NCBI GenBank assembly: GCA_002729015.1
Contig: PBVO01000106.1
Span: 14,272 to 33,028, forward strand
Origin: Candidatus Poribacteria bacterium
GTDB taxonomy: Bacteria; Poribacteria; WGA-4E; UBA9662
DNA: 18,757 bases
Reading direction: 5' to 3'
In this document: in pieces, positions 15,788 through 18,757 of the stretch
How the letters are laid out: the number at the start of each line of letters is the position of its first letter
How positions within the stretch are numbered: position 1 is the first letter of the stretch
The notes under the pieces: generated by a model
Databases searched by the model: none
The model's input: only the letters and a program-made list of their open reading frames with translations
What the model was told of the DNA's origin: nothing
Position numbers and translations under genes: made by a program

Positions 15788-16120
15788 ATGATGAAAGTAG
15801 AATGGTTTTATCGGCGGAGTGGCTGAACATCGTGTAAAAAGGCTCAGGCGGCGCTTGAGCAAGTGGAAATTGTTTCCTATGGAAATGCCAACAAAGAAAA
15901 GTTGAACCAAGAAGAAGTCGAGAGATTATTGGTTCAAGTAAAGAAAGTCAAAGTTGCGAAAGGCAAAAAGACATTAACTTTCGACAATCTACGGAACGAA
16001 CGTAAGCAAATACTGGATATTATTTTAGGAAGAAGTGGTACACTAAGATCGCCGACACTGCGAATCGGAGACCAGCTGATTGTTGGTTACAACGAAGAGT
16101 TATACCAGAATCTTCAGTAA
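15788..16120 (+). CDS. ArsC-like thioredoxin-fold selenoprotein with in-frame TGA (Sec13)
   Basis: Read through one TGA (15824-15826), this frame gives 110 residues starting M-M-K-V-E-W-F-Y-R-R-S-G-U-T-S-C-K-K-A-Q. The TGA falls exactly at the first redox position of a U13-x-x-C16 motif at the end of beta 1. Further on are a K-K-V-x-V-A-K-G-K-K segment and S-P89-T-L-R-I-G, with Pro89 as the likely cis-proline. This matches the small ArsC family (seleno)protein group as I remember it: a redox protein, not a proven arsenate reductase. ATG 15788 has AGG six bases upstream; ATG 15791 is the alternative. No other stop or frameshift occurs over the gene, unlike the decayed cytochrome downstream. 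A SECIS-like hairpin follows the TGA. Calling TGA a stop leaves only an 85-residue GTG-started fragment at 15863. Electron donor and substrate are unknown. Sec insertion needs selA, selB, selC and selD elsewhere in the genome. Confidence 0.85.
15842..15860 (+). promoter_or_regulatory. Bacterial SECIS-like hairpin downstream of the TGA codon
   Basis: GCTCAGGC pairs with GCTTGAGC (eight pairs, one G-U) around a GGC triloop at 15850-15852. The loop starts 23 bases after the TGA and begins with G. Both features fit the published bacterial SECIS model: a loop 16-37 bases from UGA with G among its first two bases. Confidence 0.72.
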
Positions 16121-16131
16121 TATTTAGTCGG

Positions 16132-16691
16132 AATGAATATGAACGAAACAAAAAAACGCTATTGGGTGTATTTTTTATTGCTGTAAGTTTTAGTTGGATT
16201 GTTCTATGGGATCAGGCAGAAAGACAAAGGGATCTGGTAGATTGCGGCACCTACTTAGTAGAGACTGTGGGCGCCTGTGGCCACAGGTATATCCCTCGTA
16301 TTGGTGCGGAACCTGACTATACCCATCATCTGTCAGGACACCCATCTGATACGCCATTGCCACAATACGATAATAGTTTGTCGCAGAGTGGCGTCTTCTT
16401 TATGGTCACAGTTCATCAATGACGGCTTATAATTTGGTACGGTTTACGCTTCAAATTTAACACTCGATGAGGAAACTGTGGTATGGGTATACTTGGAGCG
16501 AAACTATGTTTATCAAAGGATATCATATAAGGGAATACCAAGAAACGTCAGATTCTTCACCTATGCCTACTTGTTACTACAGAAATCTGAGTGAAACTGA
16601 TTTGAAAGCCATTTGGGTTTACCTCCAAACCGTTAAACTCGTGAAAAATGAAATCCTACCTCCACTTAATTCCCGTGGTCGTCCTTATTAA
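16132..16691 (+). pseudogene. Decayed monoheme c-type cytochrome
   Basis: Fragments of one cytochrome c protein are readable in three frames. An N-terminal hydrophobic segment (L-G-V-F-F-I-A-V-S-F) and Y-L-V-E-T-V-G-A-C-G-H lead to P-R and H-L-S-G-H-P-S-D-T-P-L-P-Q-Y-D in the frame ending at 16422. Y-A-S-N-L-T-L-D-E-E-T lies in another frame near 16442-16475. W-S-E-T-M-F-I-K-G, then S-P-M-P, Y-R-N-L-S-E-T-D-L-K-A-I-W-V-Y-L and P-P lie in the frame ending at 16691. Intact relatives read G-A-C-G-H-C-H-T-P-R; here the second Cys and the His of the heme motif are Arg-Tyr, so covalent heme attachment is lost. At least three frameshifts and a stop separate the pieces. From the ATG near 16132 the frame stops after about 16 codons, which adds an N-terminal shift. 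It is a pseudogene, or badly assembled sequence. Confidence 0.8.
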
Positions 16692-16706
16692 AGAAAGCCT
16701 TTCTTT
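16690..16706. repeat. Short inverted repeat at the end of the cytochrome pseudogene
   Basis: AAAGAAA, GCC, TTTCTTT: a perfect seven-pair stem right at the old stop codon. It is A/T-dominated and lacks a following T-run, so it would be a weak terminator at best. Confidence 0.4.
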
Positions 16707-16818
16707 CACCATTAGACGATAATAAGTAAACTAGACCGAGGATGATTGCGTTTCGTGCAAAGTTGATTTACGAATTAGTTTGTCCTTGTGTCTTGATTGA
16801 ATTTTGAATCTTTTTCTG

Positions 16819-16850
16819 CTGATTAATCAGAAGTGGCCGAATCGTGGCCG
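16819..16850. promoter_or_regulatory. Palindrome and 11-bp-spaced direct repeat just upstream of the PorV-like gene
   Basis: CTGATTAATCAG (16819-16830) is a perfect 12-base palindrome. GTGGCCG occurs twice (16833-16839 and 16844-16850), one helical turn apart, directly before the GGAG of the next gene. This may be an operator or leader structure. No clear -35/-10 pair was identified here. Confidence 0.35.
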
Positions 16851-16868
16851 TAGGAGATGTACAGTTGT

Positions 16869-17984
16869 ATGCTGGACTTTTTTGTTTTTTTTCGTTCAAC
16901 TAAGTTACTATTCACCCTGACCCTTGTCTTATCGGTATTGGGGTCTGTCACAGAAGTAGTACAAGCTGGTGCGGGTCGGACTGGCGCACAAATTCTCAAT
17001 TTGGGAGGTGGTACTCGTGCAGCCTCGTTAGGAGATGCATTTTCCGCCATAAACGGGGACGTAACTGCACCTCTGTGGAATCCGAGTGGGCTAAACGGTA
17101 TATCGAAATTACAAACTACGTTATCTTATAAAGATTACAGTCAGCTTTTTGGAGATGCTAGTGAGGGGCTATACTACGCTTTTTTTGCTGGTGCGACTCA
17201 TCTCGATGGTCTTGGGACTATCGCTGGTACATTGCAGGTACAAGGGCAGGGTAAAATTGCTGTTACTACTAATTCACCGGAAGTTATTAGAGAAGAAGAT
17301 CTTGGTACAAACTGGGTTTTAACAGCATCTTATGCCGATAAATTAACCAAAAATTTAGCGGCCGGCATCAGTGGGAAAATTATTCGCCAACGACTTGCTC
17401 AGTATGGTGGAAGAGCTTACGCTATCGATTTTGGCGTACAATACGATATTCAAGAGTTATTCGTACCTGTCAGATTTGGAGTCGCTTTACAAAATTGGGG
17501 TACGCGAATAAAGTTTAAAGATGAAAATCAAAGTGATCCATTGCCCAGAGCCTTGCGTATTGGAACTTTAGTTACCTTATTAGATGTGAAGCACCATTAC
17601 ATTAATTTAGTTACGGATCTAACTGCTGCTATTGACAAAATACAGGAAGATGACGAGGAAGGTGTTAAGGTCTATTTGGAAAATAACCCGGATATGACAC
17701 GTGAACAGTTGATGGCCGATCGTGGAGTTGGTCTGCACGCCTTTCGTTGGAAACATCTACAAAAAAGCATTGGTCTCGAATATACGCTAGGTAAAATTCT
17801 CTACCTGCGAGCAGGTTACAAAAAAGACCCTGGGATGCCTACATTTCCCGAGTTTACCGACTATCTAACTTATGGTTTTGGGGCTAGGGTTTACTTTGGC
17901 CAATTGGATTTCGCTCAAGTACCAGGTGGAGGACCCAACAATAAGAGGCTCAACGTGTTTGCCCTGAGACTAATCTTCGACTAG
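16869..17984 (+). CDS. PorV/PorQ-family outer-membrane protein
   Basis: A protein of 371 residues from ATG 16869. The signal peptide spans residues about 1-33: a hydrophobic stretch at 12-25, then V-Q-A33 before G-A-G-R-T-G-A. The mature N-terminus holds the family pattern G-A-Q-I-L-N-L-G-G-G-T-R-A-A-S-L-G-D-A-F and W70-N-P-S-G-L75. Alternating beta strands follow, as in a FadL-like beta barrel. In Bacteroidetes, PorV and PorQ are outer-membrane parts of the type IX secretion system that handle cargo with C-terminal sorting domains (family knowledge). The LRR protein in this window has a similar sorting domain. ATG 16857 is in frame but directly abuts GGAG (16853-16856), so ATG 16869, 12 bases after GGAG, is preferred. 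The next gene starts 17 bases downstream. Confidence 0.82.
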   Translation: MLDFFVFFRSTKLLFTLTLVLSVLGSVTEVVQAGAGRTGAQILNLGGGTRAASLGDAFSAINGDVTAPLWNPSGLNGISKLQTTLSYKDYSQLFGDASEGLYYAFFAGATHLDGLGTIAGTLQVQGQGKIAVTTNSPEVIREEDLGTNWVLTASYADKLTKNLAAGISGKIIRQRLAQYGGRAYAIDFGVQYDIQELFVPVRFGVALQNWGTRIKFKDENQSDPLPRALRIGTLVTLLDVKHHYINLVTDLTAAIDKIQEDDEEGVKVYLENNPDMTREQLMADRGVGLHAFRWKHLQKSIGLEYTLGKILYLRAGYKKDPGMPTFPEFTDYLTYGFGARVYFGQLDFAQVPGGGPNNKRLNVFALRLIFD

Positions 17985-18001
17985 GATCATAGTTCAATCT
18001 T

Positions 18002-18757
18002 ATGAAATACATATTTCTACTACTATTCTGGCTAGCAACAGCCGTTTCTACTGAATCGGCTGAACCAATTTCGCCTTTTTTAGTGCGTAATTCATTGTCT
18101 TCGGTTTCATCAATACAACTCGTTAATTTTCAACAAGTTCCCCCGGAAGGTAAAGACGTTAATCGAGCATTTATACAGTCTTTAATTTTGCCAGGTACAG
18201 GACAGGTATATGCTGAATCTAAGCGTGGTTATGCTTGGCTGGGAGCAGAGGTCGCGTTGTTGGTATCGTATGTGATCATTCATCGGCAAGCTCGACAATT
18301 GAAGTCTGATTATGTTCAAGGTGTTAAGGATGGAGTCGCTTTCGATGGTCCGACTAAATTTGATCAGTGGAATATGGAAGATTTTGAACATGCTACCATG
18401 TATGATAACTGGTACAACGTATACAATGAATCAAGTGGTGAACCTTCACATCCCCGAATTGGCAAATGGTACTGGAAAGATCGAAAAGAGTTTAAAACCC
18501 AGAACCGAAAAGATCAGGCTGATTCGCCAGCTAGAGTAGTTGCTCTTCAGGCACGAAAAGATTCTAATCTTACCTACGAAAGAGCCAGAACAGTCCTAGG
18601 TCTACTGATATTGAACCATGTTGCGAGTGCAATTGACGCAAGAATCTCCGCTAAAATATTCAACAAAAAATATCAACTAGGACACCATATCAGGACGGGA
18701 ATTTCTCCCCAACTAGCGACAAAAACCCCTCAGATCGAAATCACAAAACGCGTTGTA
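18002..18757 (+). CDS. DUF5683-like membrane protein, 3' partial
   Basis: An open frame of 252 codons with no stop to the window end, so the C-terminus is missing. A signal peptide is likely (M-K-Y-I-F-L-L-L-F-W-L-A-T-A). Residues 60-80 hold S-L-I-L-P-G-T-G-Q-V-Y-A and then a hydrophobic helix to about residue 93. A second hydrophobic segment at about 197-212 ends L-N-H-V-A-S-A-I-D-A-R-I-S, resembling the N-x-x-x-A-x-x-D-A pattern of DUF5683. The region between (about 100-190) is polar and rich in Tyr, Trp and charged residues. DUF5683-type proteins are often seen near gliding or T9SS genes in Bacteroidetes (from memory), which fits the PorV-like neighbour 17 bases upstream. Shine-Dalgarno is weak (AGGA about 14 bases before ATG). 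Confidence 0.75.
   Translation, partial: MKYIFLLLFWLATAVSTESAEPISPFLVRNSLSSVSSIQLVNFQQVPPEGKDVNRAFIQSLILPGTGQVYAESKRGYAWLGAEVALLVSYVIIHRQARQLKSDYVQGVKDGVAFDGPTKFDQWNMEDFEHATMYDNWYNVYNESSGEPSHPRIGKWYWKDRKEFKTQNRKDQADSPARVVALQARKDSNLTYERARTVLGLLILNHVASAIDARISAKIFNKKYQLGHHIRTGISPQLATKTPQIEITKRVV

Noticed and set aside
15863..16120. GTG-started 85-residue gene
   Set aside because: It is the part of the selenoprotein after the TGA. It lacks the redox motif and has no Shine-Dalgarno at the GTG.
15788..16120. Genuine arsenate reductase ArsC
   Set aside because: The protein is a small ArsC-like variant with a U-x-x-C site, and no ars genes lie nearby. The name is used for fold family only.
16162..16422. 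Independent 86-residue gene
   Set aside because: It contains the N-terminal half of a cytochrome c whose remainder continues in other frames, so it is part of the pseudogene.
16420..16422. TGA in the cytochrome as a second selenocysteine codon
   Set aside because: Reading through gives non-family sequence; the family match resumes only after frameshifts, so it is a disabling stop.
16467..16691. Independent 74-residue gene
   Set aside because: It encodes only the C-terminal part of the same cytochrome (S-P-M-P, then Y-R-N-L-S-E-T-D-L-K-A-I-W) and has no start signal.

Overview
The window is AT-rich bacterial DNA and is open at both ends: the first gene starts upstream of base 1 and the last gene runs past base 18757. 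The gene content suggests a member of Candidatus Poribacteria or a close relative. The grounds are a leucine-rich-repeat surface protein ending in a PNPFNPETW-type sorting domain, a PorV/PorQ-like protein, and a mix of Gfo/Idh, phytanoyl-CoA-dioxygenase-like and xylose-isomerase-like enzymes. This placement is an inference from family content and was not tested by a search.

Layout. Bases 1-4740 hold a giant LRR / Big-1 / dockerin / sorting-domain protein followed closely by a Gfo/Idh/MocA oxidoreductase. Bases 4782-7506 hold a possible tiny CPNC membrane protein, an unknown single-pass membrane protein and a DUF1854 protein (both minus strand), and a divergent MFS exporter. Bases 7521-10971 hold an SDR oxidoreductase and valS (minus strand). 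Bases 11114-13297 hold a three-gene minus-strand operon: TIM-barrel sugar-phosphate isomerase/epimerase, then a PhyH dioxygenase, then an HD phosphohydrolase. A textbook sigma-70 promoter drives it and leaves almost no leader before the first gene's TTG start. About 1 kb of apparently non-coding DNA follows, with two inverted repeats, and then an exported nickel superoxide dismutase (minus strand).

Bases 15071-16120 are the most interesting part. A consensus promoter precedes a conserved gene of unknown function. Seven bases after it lies a gene that ordinary gene calling would truncate: an ArsC-like thioredoxin-fold selenoprotein with an in-frame TGA in a U-T-S-C redox motif. A bacterial-SECIS-like hairpin sits at the right distance behind the TGA. 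Next comes a frame-shifted, heme-motif-less c-type cytochrome pseudogene (about 16132-16691).

The right end carries a PorV/PorQ-family outer-membrane protein and a partial PGxGQxY membrane protein (DUF5683-like). Together with the sorting domain of the first gene they suggest a type IX-like secretion route. The Ni-SOD and the selenoprotein suggest redox or oxidative-stress functions, but no direct link between these genes can be shown from the sequence.
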